A stretch of 64,000 nucleotides of DNA from Candidatus Latescibacterota bacterium (GTDB lineage: Bacteria > Krumholzibacteriota > Krumholzibacteriia > JACNKJ01). The stretch is taken from positions 62,001-126,000 of the forward strand of contig JACKDC010000005.1 of NCBI GenBank assembly GCA_020633725.1, read 5' to 3'. The notes under the pieces are model-generated. The model was not told the DNA's origin, made no database searches, and saw only the letters and a list, made by a program, of their open reading frames with translations. A program made the position numbers and the translations under genes. This document shows positions 40,701-47,733 of the stretch, in pieces. Each line of letters begins with the position of its first letter. The first letter of the stretch is position 1.

Positions 40701-40897
40701 AGGTCAACCTGGCCGTCTACGACCTCAGCGGCCGGCGCGTGCGCCTGCTGGCCTCCGCGCGGATGGAGGCGGGACAGCACGAGATCGTCTGGGACGGCAG
40801 GGACGACGGCGGGGCCAAGCTGGCCAGCGGCGTCTACTTCAGCCGTCTCCTGGCGGGCGACTACAGCGAGAGCCAGAAGATGGTCCTCCTGAAGTGA
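37787..40897 (+). CDS. Large secreted protein with type-IX/FlgD-like C-terminal tail, tandem copy 2
   Basis: 1036 residues, homologous to the previous gene along the whole length, with long identical stretches such as VTAYGPPY, NGDGTGHTPAPY, VRCLPTAG and QAPSSGL. Signal peptide, jelly-roll-like segments, CPVWCNQNGDGTGHTPAPY core, an amidotransferase-like alpha/beta region (from about 674, TMLYCEDN, DQYHVIVWDSSN, TFLWALGCEIANDL) and the sorting tail from about 950 (GNYPNPFNPTTSIRF). ATG at 37787 follows GGGGGAA; an in-frame TTG at 37775 lies at that ribosome binding site. Unlike copy 1 it uses the ordinary GC-rich codons of the genome (GGC, CGC, GTC), suggesting lower expression. Function unknown; surface exposure is inferred from the signal peptide and tail. 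Confidence 0.85.
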   Translation: MTRRSLAILLGLLALALPLQAAARPAALDVRDHLQLDGPAKEFAPAASTRADTLFLFAASGPGSFGSPGTDARGFTFDDGAGGPATAGWTPVDLTVQDGSWWHLEDAGLVDGHGTDMSAAGQPWTAGDAVNDYALWCGRSSVCGWIHGTGYGNDWQQYVAVAQSGFSDSLRVNFAYNSDFEGDTYDFFTVEIEVDGQAQEVYRLDVSGEQTYQDLGVTIHAADFPGGSFGDVLFHFQSDGGWSDQDGSFVTDIGAVWLDNVELVADGVTTLQADFESGVVPAEFAFTVPAGAGSFGQLYSSLFSEDICVVNSTYAWAFFDLNTTNPEYPIPVTAYGPPYIDTAVRSPVLDSAHHAGDPNGVPLSITPSTQVNLEYLVYLDMPLNSLIFEKWGISAVTAELPCPGDFADDQVSYYGDDKIWFPADRNITLEVAQSANGGTITGLMVQLRAVDRCPVWCNQNGDGTGHTPAPYYDNVQLKVIDASAVAWNVDQFRRFQDNFPDAGTGKVRIDNSDDIAPQGSSTLVIGDSTVVELNMDLAGGIATNASNPTGENRPEFYCWFRVVDGPHAGSVDPAMGDPDDSDGIWSPHVGTASFNGITFNALLADSASYQGTVSPGSFAFDFNDEYFEAGDVIEFFYRAESGTGIIETRPRYATATNPLLRAYYTVRCLPTAGVTMLYCEDNIGDKPWWDEAFRYNGYSTYDVYTTQAPSSGLNNGLSGRAEQGDIDQYHVIVWDSSNLPAYTFSNALPEDKTFDTVLLDDWLSNSSHDTFLWALGCEIANDLGNSESFLSTDLGASLLFDGQYIDDVTGVKVPKVYATHPALEWLGASPTFWVDGGCPSVENFSVIGVNGALAQESHAWENDGGTGAVAGIYNRDPDGNGSPTSPAGHNNRTLLNPFGYFQIWDAGYGLAQGVDYSRKMVGDVLANLASYQPDTAPDAADDVPAYTSLQGNYPNPFNPTTSIRFGLAEDAQVNLAVYDLSGRRVRLLASARMEAGQHEIVWDGRDDGGAKLASGVYFSRLLAGDYSESQKMVLLK

Positions 40898-40905
40898 CGC
40901 AATCG

Positions 40906-40950
40906 CGTGTCCTCTCGCGCCCCGCTTCGAAGGGGCGCGACCCGGACACG
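40906..40950 (+). other. Nested stem-loop directly after the copy 2 stop codon
   Basis: Outer arms CGTGTCC / GGACACG (7 bp) and inner arms TCGCGCCCC / GGGGCGCGA (9 bp) around an 8-base loop, with a small internal loop between the stems. It begins nine bases after the stop, the same placement as the unrelated-in-sequence structure after copy 1. Confidence 0.7.
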
Positions 40951-41015
40951 AGGCTCGCTCGCGACCAAGGCTAGAGGGACCCGCGGGGTAGGAGCTCGCG
41001 GGGGGTTTGAGAGGA

Positions 41016-41048
41016 GGCCCGGCGGCAGTGCCGCCGGGCCGTTTCCTT
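41016..41048 (+). terminator. Intrinsic terminator of tandem copy 2
   Basis: Perfect 11-bp stem GGCCCGGCGGC / GCCGCCGGGCC with a 3-base loop, then GTTTCCTT. Confidence 0.82.
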
Positions 41049-41092
41049 GCCGCCTCGGCCCTCGCGGCGAGCTCGCGAAAGGGGGATTCGGG

Positions 41093-41122
41093 TTGACTTC
41101 AAATCCCCCAATTCCCTATATT
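41093..41122 (+). promoter_or_regulatory. Promoter of the surface lipoprotein cluster
   Basis: TTGACT, 18 bases, TATATT, in an AT-richer patch that stands out from the surrounding DNA. Confidence 0.75.
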
Positions 41123-41200
41123 ACACCCGCTTTACCCCACTTCATGCCTGCCCCCGTGCCGTGATACTCCACCCGCCACGTGGAAGGAGCGCGTATCAAT

Positions 41201-43366
41201 ATGTTGGGGATTGACCGCCGCTGGAAGACCCTGTTGCTGGTCGGAGCCAACCTGGTTCTGGCGACGGGGTTGGGCTGCCGGCGGGAGCTGCCCGAGCTCT
41301 TCGACCGCAATCAGGCGCCCGAGACCTACGTCACCGCGGCGCCGGTGGAGTCGCTGTTCGATGGCTTCCAGGTTCACCTGAGCTGGTACGGGCGAGATCC
41401 GGATGGGCAGGTCGCGTACTTCCTCTGGGCCTGGACCGACTCCTCCCGCGCGTACTTCGCGGCCTGGAACCCCGAGACCACCGCCGAGGATCGCATCCTG
41501 CGCGAGGGCCTCTTCGACGCCACGCACCTGACGACCCAGACCGACTCGGTCTTCACGATGCAGGCGAACGACAACGGCGGCACGTCCCGCGACGTGACCT
41601 TCAACATCACGGCGGTGGACGACCAGGGCAAGCGCGACCCGGTGCCCGCGCGGCTCTACTTCTATTCCAGCGTCGACGCGCGTCCGGAGATCATCTGGCT
41701 GCAGTCGCCGCCCGACACGCTGGACGCGGGCGAGTCCTTCTCCTGCCGCTTCACGGCCACCACCGAGAACGGCTACATCCTCGGCTACCGGTGGGCCTCC
41801 GGCGACGATCCGCAGTTCGAGCCCCGCACGGTGCTGGGCGAACCGCTCTGGACCTACCAGGTCGTGTCGCCGCCCGACGTCCCCGAGGGCCAGGCGAACG
41901 TCGACGCCAGGTACTACGGCCTGCAGGACTCCATGGCCGTCACGCTGGAATTCGACAACGACATCCTCGCCCAGGTGGAAGCCACCGACAGCCCGGCGGA
42001 GCTGAAGGATGCGGTCGACGAGATCAAGGCGCGCTACAAGTTCGGGACCTATCTGATCAAGGCCAAAGCCATCGACCTGGCCGGCGTCGAGTCCCTGCTG
42101 GACACCAATCTCGACCACCTGCGCGGCGTGGTGGCCCCCGTGCTCAACCGCGACCCGGACACCCGGCTGCGGCCCTGGGACGGCGCCGACGACTACCCGC
42201 TCTTCGTCCGCTTCAAGGCCTCCCCGCAGGACAGCTTCACGACCTACGGCGTGAACGCCGTGCGCGTGGACACCTTCCCCGACGGCAGTCCGGCGCCGGC
42301 GGGCTTCCACTACGCGGTGCAGGACACGCTGCCCTGGGGCGACAACACCTGGGTCCGCTTCTACTGGCAGGGCTGGGACGTGGACGACCCCCTCATCGCC
42401 AGCGATCCGGGCGATCCGCAGGGCGAGTACCAGAAGCCCAACCGCACGCGCTTCCAGATGGGCTACACCTGGAAGACGAACAACCTCAGCAACGCCTATC
42501 CGCTGAGCGCGGATTCGGATGGTCGCTATCCGGGCGGCGGCGCGGAGGGGTACCCGCAGGTCCTGGAGTTCGACCGCTACGGCGAGGCCGGCGCGGACTT
42601 CGAGATGAACATCATGCCGGTGAACTACATCGTCTACGGCTACAGCCAGGACTACTTCGACCGCGTGGACGGCACCCCTGCCACGGTGACCTTCAACGGC
42701 GGCTTCTCGTCGCACGTGGACAGCATCGTGCTGGGTTACGTGAACTCGACCACCACGGTGAACCTCACGACGCTGCCTCCCGGCGATCCGGTGCGGATCA
42801 ACCTGCACGGTCAGTTCGTCCTGCAGCCCGGCGAGCGCGTGAACTGGGATTCCGTGGCCAGGACCTACACCGTGCTCCCGAACAGCGTGGGCGGCGCGCC
42901 GGACTTCAACAACGAGTTCAACCTGACCTTGACCTTCCATGGCCACGACGACGCGCGCAACGGCGAAGCGGCCCAGCTCGGCCGCGCCTGGTGGGATCTG
43001 GTGGACACCGACTTCAGCAACAGCAGCTTCCAGTTCGTCACCGACAAGTTCGAGCCGGCGAACGAGACCACCGTGAAGTTCTGGAGGGCCGTGTTCCCCG
43101 GCAACGCGGACCCGCCCGCGAGCGGCGGCTTCACCGTACAGCTCCGAATCAAGGAAGGCGTCTTCACGCTCTCCAACGGGCCGGCCGCCACGCCGCTCTA
43201 CCTGGGACCCAAGACGTTCACCGGGAAGTTCTGCAACACGATCTCGTCCCAGGTGCTCACGGAGTACATCGAGGACGAGGCGCAGCGGCAGCTCGGCCTG
43301 AACAACATCGGGCGCGTGGGTCAGCCCCGCTCCGCGCCCCTGGACATCCAGTACATGGCCCCGTAG
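41201..43366 (+). CDS. Large lipoprotein-like surface protein, N-terminal Ig-like module
   Basis: 721 residues from the ATG 11 bases after AAGGAG; a GTG at 41180 is in frame but overlaps that site. Hydrophobic signal (LLLVGANLVLATGLGC) with a plausible though imperfect lipobox at Cys26. Shortly after comes NQAPETYVTAAP and LSWYGRDPDGQVAYF, a module shared with the two later lipoproteins. The rest is beta-rich with repeated Asp-Pro-Asp turns (DDPLIASDPGDPQG) and no motif I can assign. It lacks the amidotransferase-like region of its neighbours. First gene of a cluster behind its own promoter; 48 bases separate it from the next. Confidence 0.78.
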   Translation: MLGIDRRWKTLLLVGANLVLATGLGCRRELPELFDRNQAPETYVTAAPVESLFDGFQVHLSWYGRDPDGQVAYFLWAWTDSSRAYFAAWNPETTAEDRILREGLFDATHLTTQTDSVFTMQANDNGGTSRDVTFNITAVDDQGKRDPVPARLYFYSSVDARPEIIWLQSPPDTLDAGESFSCRFTATTENGYILGYRWASGDDPQFEPRTVLGEPLWTYQVVSPPDVPEGQANVDARYYGLQDSMAVTLEFDNDILAQVEATDSPAELKDAVDEIKARYKFGTYLIKAKAIDLAGVESLLDTNLDHLRGVVAPVLNRDPDTRLRPWDGADDYPLFVRFKASPQDSFTTYGVNAVRVDTFPDGSPAPAGFHYAVQDTLPWGDNTWVRFYWQGWDVDDPLIASDPGDPQGEYQKPNRTRFQMGYTWKTNNLSNAYPLSADSDGRYPGGGAEGYPQVLEFDRYGEAGADFEMNIMPVNYIVYGYSQDYFDRVDGTPATVTFNGGFSSHVDSIVLGYVNSTTTVNLTTLPPGDPVRINLHGQFVLQPGERVNWDSVARTYTVLPNSVGGAPDFNNEFNLTLTFHGHDDARNGEAAQLGRAWWDLVDTDFSNSSFQFVTDKFEPANETTVKFWRAVFPGNADPPASGGFTVQLRIKEGVFTLSNGPAATPLYLGPKTFTGKFCNTISSQVLTEYIEDEAQRQLGLNNIGRVGQPRSAPLDIQYMAP

Positions 43367-43414
43367 CGGGTCGATCGGCGCCGCGCGGACGGCGCCAAAC
43401 ACGGGAAGACACAC

Positions 43415-45877
43415 ATGCGCATCACGTCGATTCTGCTCCTTCTCTCGGCAGTGATCTGGGGGGCGGTGGGCTGCGACACCCCGGGGACGACGGAGTACGC
43501 CAACCGCGCGCCGGAGGTCTATCTCTCCAGCGGCCCGGCCAACAACGCGCCCAACGTCAACTACAAGGTGCACTTCTACTGGAACGGCTACGACCCCGAC
43601 GGCCGGGTCGACCACTTCGAGTACCTGGTGACCAACGACGAGGTCACGGGCTCGCTGCTCATCGACGAGAACATCTACGACACGATCGCCGCGCTCGATC
43701 AGAGCTTCCCGGAAGTCGACTACAGCTGGAACTCCATCGAGGTGCACGACACGATCCTCTCGGTGAGCGCCGATTCCATTCCCGTGCAGGACGTCCCCGA
43801 GGACTCGATCTACTTCTACGGCAGCGATCGCTTCCTCTTCCGCGCGCACCACACGTTCTTCATCCGCGCGGTGGACGAGGACGGCGCGCACTCGACGATC
43901 CCCGCGCACCGCACCTTCACCGCCACCACCATCGCGCCGACCGTCGAGATCAACCACCCCGCCAACGTTGGCGCGCCGGGCGGCTACGACAACATGCCGC
44001 AGGACATCTTCTTCCAGTGGTCGGGCCGGGACTCGGTGGGCAACGGCACGATCATCGACCCCGACAGCACGCGCTTCGCGCTGCTCCAGAAGGGCGACTA
44101 CGGGATCGACACCCAGTCCGGCGGCAGGCTGCTCGACCTGCCCTCCTCCATCTGGAGCAAGTGGCGGCAGTGGGACGAGGTCGACTCCCTCGACACCAAC
44201 CTCGGCGGCCGCCGCGCGCTGGTGACGGGCCTGACCCCCTCGTCGGCCGGCGAAGGCCAGGGACTCTACCTGTTCCTGGTGCAGTCCAAGGACGAGGCGG
44301 GCGCGATCACCAGCCACTACCAGGACGGCACGAACCTCCGCAAGATTCGCGTTCTGGCCTCGCTGCAGCCCACGGTGACGGTCGAAGAGCCCGTGCTGGG
44401 CCAGCGCGTCAGCCGGACCAATCAGACCTACGACTTCACGATCGCCGAGGACCAGCCGCTGAACCTGAAGTGGAGCGCCAGCGCCGCGGAGTACGGCAGC
44501 GAGATCACGGGCTACCGCTTCGGCTGGGACATCCTGGACACGACCAACGACTCGGAGTGGAGCAGCTGGTCGCTCGCGAACACGTCCAGCCAGACCAGCT
44601 TCGTGTCGGGCACCCACGTCTTCTACCTGGAGGCGCGCGACTACTCCGGCACGACGACCCGCGTGGTCTTCCGTCTCTTCGTCGTGCCCTTCACCATGGA
44701 GCGCGAGCTGCTGCTCATCGACGACTACTCCAACGTTGCCACCGAGATCGGCTGGGGCACCTCGAACAATCCCCTGTACTGGGGCACCTTCGCGCACAAC
44801 AACGCGCAGCAGAAGGCGTTCTGGGATCACATTCTGACCGAGTACCCCGCCTACGATCCGATCGTCGACTTCTTCCGGGTGAGCACCATCAACAACAAGC
44901 CGCCCTTCGAGGTGGTGGCGAGCTACAAGCGCCTGATCTGGGAGGTCAAGGAGCAGGGTGCCACCGAGTCGGGGCTGGGACGCGTGGCCCGCTTCGTGGA
45001 CGCCTACAGGGGCGGCAGCGTGCCCTTCGACTACCTCTCGGCCTTCATGGGTCGGGGCGGCGAGGTGCTGCTCTGCGGCAGCGCGCCGGTGGTGGCCATG
45101 CTGCCGGGCACCGGGGACATGGGCACGGAAGGCTACGAGCGCAAGACGCCCATGGCCTTCCTCAAGCACCTCGGCTACTCGGGCGGCACCGCGAGCGAGT
45201 CCGTGGCGGCCGTCCAGCGCTTCCTGCCCTACCGCTACTTCGGCCTCGACGCCGTGGTGCGGGGATCGGACCCCGCGCCGAGGACCTTCACGTGGACCGG
45301 CCAGGACTGGACCACGACGCGCACCTTCTGGGGCCTCTACGGCGCGGGCTATCCCGGCAACGAGCTGGACGTGTATCCGAACACCGTGGGCTGGGCGCCG
45401 GCGGACACGCTGCGCTTCCGTCCGGAAGTCTACCAGTGGTTCACGGAGGCGGGGCCGCACTACAACGACCCCGAGGACTTCGACTGCCTCGACGGCAGCG
45501 ATCCGGATCCCTTCGGCCTGGCCAACGTGGAGATCTACAACTGGGACTACTTCCGCAGCAAGTTCGACCCGCCGCTGAACTACCGCACGAACCAGTACAT
45601 CCCCTTGCTCACCTACGAGCCGGCCGACTCCACCACGCGCTGGGGGTCTTCGCCGGTCCACCAGCACTGCTGGCTGACGGCCGCCGGCGAGTACTTTGAC
45701 GAGCTCAAGTACTCCCTGCCCGCGGGCACGCACAAGCACGCGATCGCGGTGGTGTCGCAGCGCAACCCTGAGGCGCCCAGCGTGCTGCTGGGCTTCACGC
45801 CCTACTATCTGGCCCAGGACGAGGCGCAGGGCTTGGTTGATCACATCCTGATCGACATGTTCGGGATGGTGAAGTAA
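43415..45877 (+). CDS. Large surface lipoprotein with predicted amidotransferase-like domain, paralogue A
   Basis: 820 residues. Lipobox AVGC (Cys20) after a clear signal peptide; then NRAPEVYLSSGP and FYWNGYDPDGRVDHFEYLV, an Ig/fibronectin-like module, with further beta-rich modules (AEYGSEITGYRFGWDI, GTHVFYLEARDYSG). From about residue 432 to 600 lies an alpha/beta region resembling class I glutamine amidotransferase or ThuA folds: LLLIDDYSN, YKRLIWEVKEQG, YLSAFMGRGGEVLLCGSAP. No catalytic Cys-His-Glu triad is evident, so a binding role is as likely as catalysis. The tail VLLGFTPYYLAQDEAQGLVDHIL resembles the end of the same fold (a final strand and helix). It is homologous over its length to the gene at 47734. 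Confidence 0.8.
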   Translation: MRITSILLLLSAVIWGAVGCDTPGTTEYANRAPEVYLSSGPANNAPNVNYKVHFYWNGYDPDGRVDHFEYLVTNDEVTGSLLIDENIYDTIAALDQSFPEVDYSWNSIEVHDTILSVSADSIPVQDVPEDSIYFYGSDRFLFRAHHTFFIRAVDEDGAHSTIPAHRTFTATTIAPTVEINHPANVGAPGGYDNMPQDIFFQWSGRDSVGNGTIIDPDSTRFALLQKGDYGIDTQSGGRLLDLPSSIWSKWRQWDEVDSLDTNLGGRRALVTGLTPSSAGEGQGLYLFLVQSKDEAGAITSHYQDGTNLRKIRVLASLQPTVTVEEPVLGQRVSRTNQTYDFTIAEDQPLNLKWSASAAEYGSEITGYRFGWDILDTTNDSEWSSWSLANTSSQTSFVSGTHVFYLEARDYSGTTTRVVFRLFVVPFTMERELLLIDDYSNVATEIGWGTSNNPLYWGTFAHNNAQQKAFWDHILTEYPAYDPIVDFFRVSTINNKPPFEVVASYKRLIWEVKEQGATESGLGRVARFVDAYRGGSVPFDYLSAFMGRGGEVLLCGSAPVVAMLPGTGDMGTEGYERKTPMAFLKHLGYSGGTASESVAAVQRFLPYRYFGLDAVVRGSDPAPRTFTWTGQDWTTTRTFWGLYGAGYPGNELDVYPNTVGWAPADTLRFRPEVYQWFTEAGPHYNDPEDFDCLDGSDPDPFGLANVEIYNWDYFRSKFDPPLNYRTNQYIPLLTYEPADSTTRWGSSPVHQHCWLTAAGEYFDELKYSLPAGTHKHAIAVVSQRNPEAPSVLLGFTPYYLAQDEAQGLVDHILIDMFGMVK

Positions 45878-45887
45878 CGAGGCATTG

Positions 45888-45944
45888 GACGGAGGGACGC
45901 CGCATCGTTCGGGAGTGGGACCTGATCACCGCGGCCCCTCCGTC
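45888..45944. repeat. Inverted repeat in the spacer before the secreted protein gene
   Basis: GACGGAGGG and CCCTCCGTC, extended by an imperfect stem, around a loop of about 39 bases. The same GACGGAGGG / CCCTCCG words recur in the next spacer at 47682-47714. No T tail. Confidence 0.5.
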
Positions 45945-45997
45945 GCTCATCGCAGCGGACCGGGGCGCCGGTCACAGCTAGGAAGGAACGGGACGGG

Positions 45998-47662
45998 ATG
46001 AGCTACCCGCCGAGTTGGGCGCGACGGACGCGCCGTTGGACCTCGATCGCGCTGGGCCTGTCGCTGCTGACGACGCCCGCCGTCGCGCAACTCTGCGACC
46101 CCGGTGCGATGCCGCCGGCCGCCGTGTTCGCCGACACGTTGTTGCTGCCCGCACCCGACTGGAGCCTGACGCCCTTCTACCCGGTGGGGGGGACGCATCT
46201 CGACGCGGTGAGCAACGCCTACTACCTGCCGCAGACCGAGTTCACCTACTTCGGCCTGGCCGCGGAGTTCGACCCGCAGGAAGAGGACCCGCCGCACTAC
46301 TTCCTGCCCGAGGGCTGGCGTACGCGGGACATGATCACCTTCGAATGGACGCGCCCCCAGGGCACGCAGATTCTTCGCGAGCCCTTGATCCGTGGCGGCG
46401 GCGTGTGGGTCCCGGATCCGGCGCCGGGCTCGGCCCCCGGTGACACGGTGCTGGTGACGCCCCAGCTTCAGGTCTACGGATCCTACACCGGCGATCGCGA
46501 CCAGCTCTTCGTCTTCGAGTACAGCTCCGGCGCGCGGTTCATGGGCGACGTGGTGCCCAGCCCCAGCGACCCGTCCGTGGCGGCCTGGACGGCCAGCAGC
46601 CACACCATCGGCGGCGTGCTCTGGTACGACACGCCGCAGTACCTCATGGCGATCGGGGACACGCTGACGGTGAACACCGTGCTGAGCTGGAAAGAGAGCT
46701 ACATGCCTCAGCCCGAGTTCGCCTACGCGCCCGGGGATCCCGCCCTGACCGGACGCTTCAATCTGTACTCCACCTACACGCGGGTGGCGGCGGACTCGGT
46801 GCGGCTGCTGGACACGAACATCGACTGCGCCTACGGCCTCTTTCCGAGCGCCTGGTATCCCAATGGGCAGTGGGATCCCGAGAGCGATCCCTCCGCCTAC
46901 GGGATCTACGCGTCGTTCACGCCCGGGGTCATCGGCGACGGCTTCCGCTGGCGCCTCGTGGCCGAGGAGTTCGAGGGCTATCTCGTCTGGAGAAAGACCG
47001 TGGGCTCCAACGAGGGTTGGGTGAACATCTGGAAGATCTCCCGCAACGAGGAGCGCGACAAGCAGTACTGGTGGTGGATCGGCGGGGAGTTCAGCCCCAG
47101 CGCGCCGCCGCCGTACTACGGCTATGATCCCGTCACGCTGACGCCGGTCTTCGGCAACACCGACGAGCGCCTCTACCTGGACTTCGACGTGCACAACGGC
47201 TTCGAGTACAGCTACGCGATCACCTCCTTCGACCGCGGCTTCCGCCCCAACAGCGGCGAGAACGACCACTACGTGGCCAGCAGCACGGCCAAGGAGAATC
47301 TCGACGACGTGGCGGAGACGCTGGTCTTCAACCGTCCGGCCGGCGAGGTCCTCGAGAAGCACGTCTACTGCGTGCCCAATCCGCTGCGCACGGGCAAGAG
47401 CGCCTTCGACGACCCGAACTACCACAACTTCCCCGGCAAGGTGGTGCGGTTCGTGGGCGTTACCGCGAACACGCGGCTCAAGGTCTACACCGTGGCCGGC
47501 GATCTGGTCTTCGAGACGGAGAACCACGATCCCAATACGCGGAACGTGGTCTGGGACACGCGGAATCTGGCGGGCGAGTACGTGGCGTCGGGCGTCTACG
47601 TCTATCGCTGCGAAGGTCGGGGGAGCGACGAGGAGTACGGGCGGCTGGTGATCATCCGCTGA
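45998..47662 (+). CDS. Secreted beta-rich protein with type-IX-style C-terminal tail
   Basis: 554 residues; the ATG follows AGGAAGGAACGGGACGGG. A twin-arginine-like basic start (RRTRR) precedes a normal hydrophobic signal segment. The body has no family I recognise, with aromatic-rich strands (YWWWIGGEF, YYGYDPVTLTPVF). The end, from about 450 (KHVYCVPNPLRTG, NTRNVVWDTRNLAGEYVASGVYVYR), is a FlgD-like/T9SS-type tail of the VPNP form. It lies between the two paralogous lipoprotein genes, which suggests that the three products act together at the surface, for instance as an exported partner of lipid-anchored receptors. Confidence 0.78.
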   Translation: MSYPPSWARRTRRWTSIALGLSLLTTPAVAQLCDPGAMPPAAVFADTLLLPAPDWSLTPFYPVGGTHLDAVSNAYYLPQTEFTYFGLAAEFDPQEEDPPHYFLPEGWRTRDMITFEWTRPQGTQILREPLIRGGGVWVPDPAPGSAPGDTVLVTPQLQVYGSYTGDRDQLFVFEYSSGARFMGDVVPSPSDPSVAAWTASSHTIGGVLWYDTPQYLMAIGDTLTVNTVLSWKESYMPQPEFAYAPGDPALTGRFNLYSTYTRVAADSVRLLDTNIDCAYGLFPSAWYPNGQWDPESDPSAYGIYASFTPGVIGDGFRWRLVAEEFEGYLVWRKTVGSNEGWVNIWKISRNEERDKQYWWWIGGEFSPSAPPPYYGYDPVTLTPVFGNTDERLYLDFDVHNGFEYSYAITSFDRGFRPNSGENDHYVASSTAKENLDDVAETLVFNRPAGEVLEKHVYCVPNPLRTGKSAFDDPNYHNFPGKVVRFVGVTANTRLKVYTVAGDLVFETENHDPNTRNVVWDTRNLAGEYVASGVYVYRCEGRGSDEEYGRLVIIR

Positions 47663-47681
47663 CGCCCGCCCCACGGTCCCG

Positions 47682-47714
47682 ACGGCCCTCCGCCCGGCAC
47701 GGACGGAGGGCCGT
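47682..47714. repeat. Perfect 11-bp inverted repeat before lipoprotein paralogue B
   Basis: ACGGCCCTCCG and CGGAGGGCCGT around an 11-base loop. It overlaps the GTG at 47713 and so argues for the downstream ATG start. Could be a T-less terminator or a translation-control hairpin. Confidence 0.6.
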
Positions 47715-47733
47715 GCGCGTGAAGGAAGGCAGC

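Larger units (their letters stand above)
40898..41200 (+). promoter_or_regulatory. Gene-free region: 3' structures of copy 2, then promoter and leader of the lipoprotein cluster
   Basis: Contains a nested stem-loop (40906-40950), a terminator (41016-41048) and a promoter (41093-41122), followed by a leader of about 70 bases with AAGGAG ahead of the ATG at 41201. Nothing coding is seen. Confidence 0.7.

Noticed and set aside
41132..45844. Very long open frame on the minus strand (over 1500 codons) opposite the lipoprotein genes, and similar ones at 37328-40780 and 33995-37270
   Set aside because: High-GC shadow frames: rich in Val-Glu-His-Arg low-complexity text, no motifs, and directly antisense to genes with signal peptides and recognisable domains.
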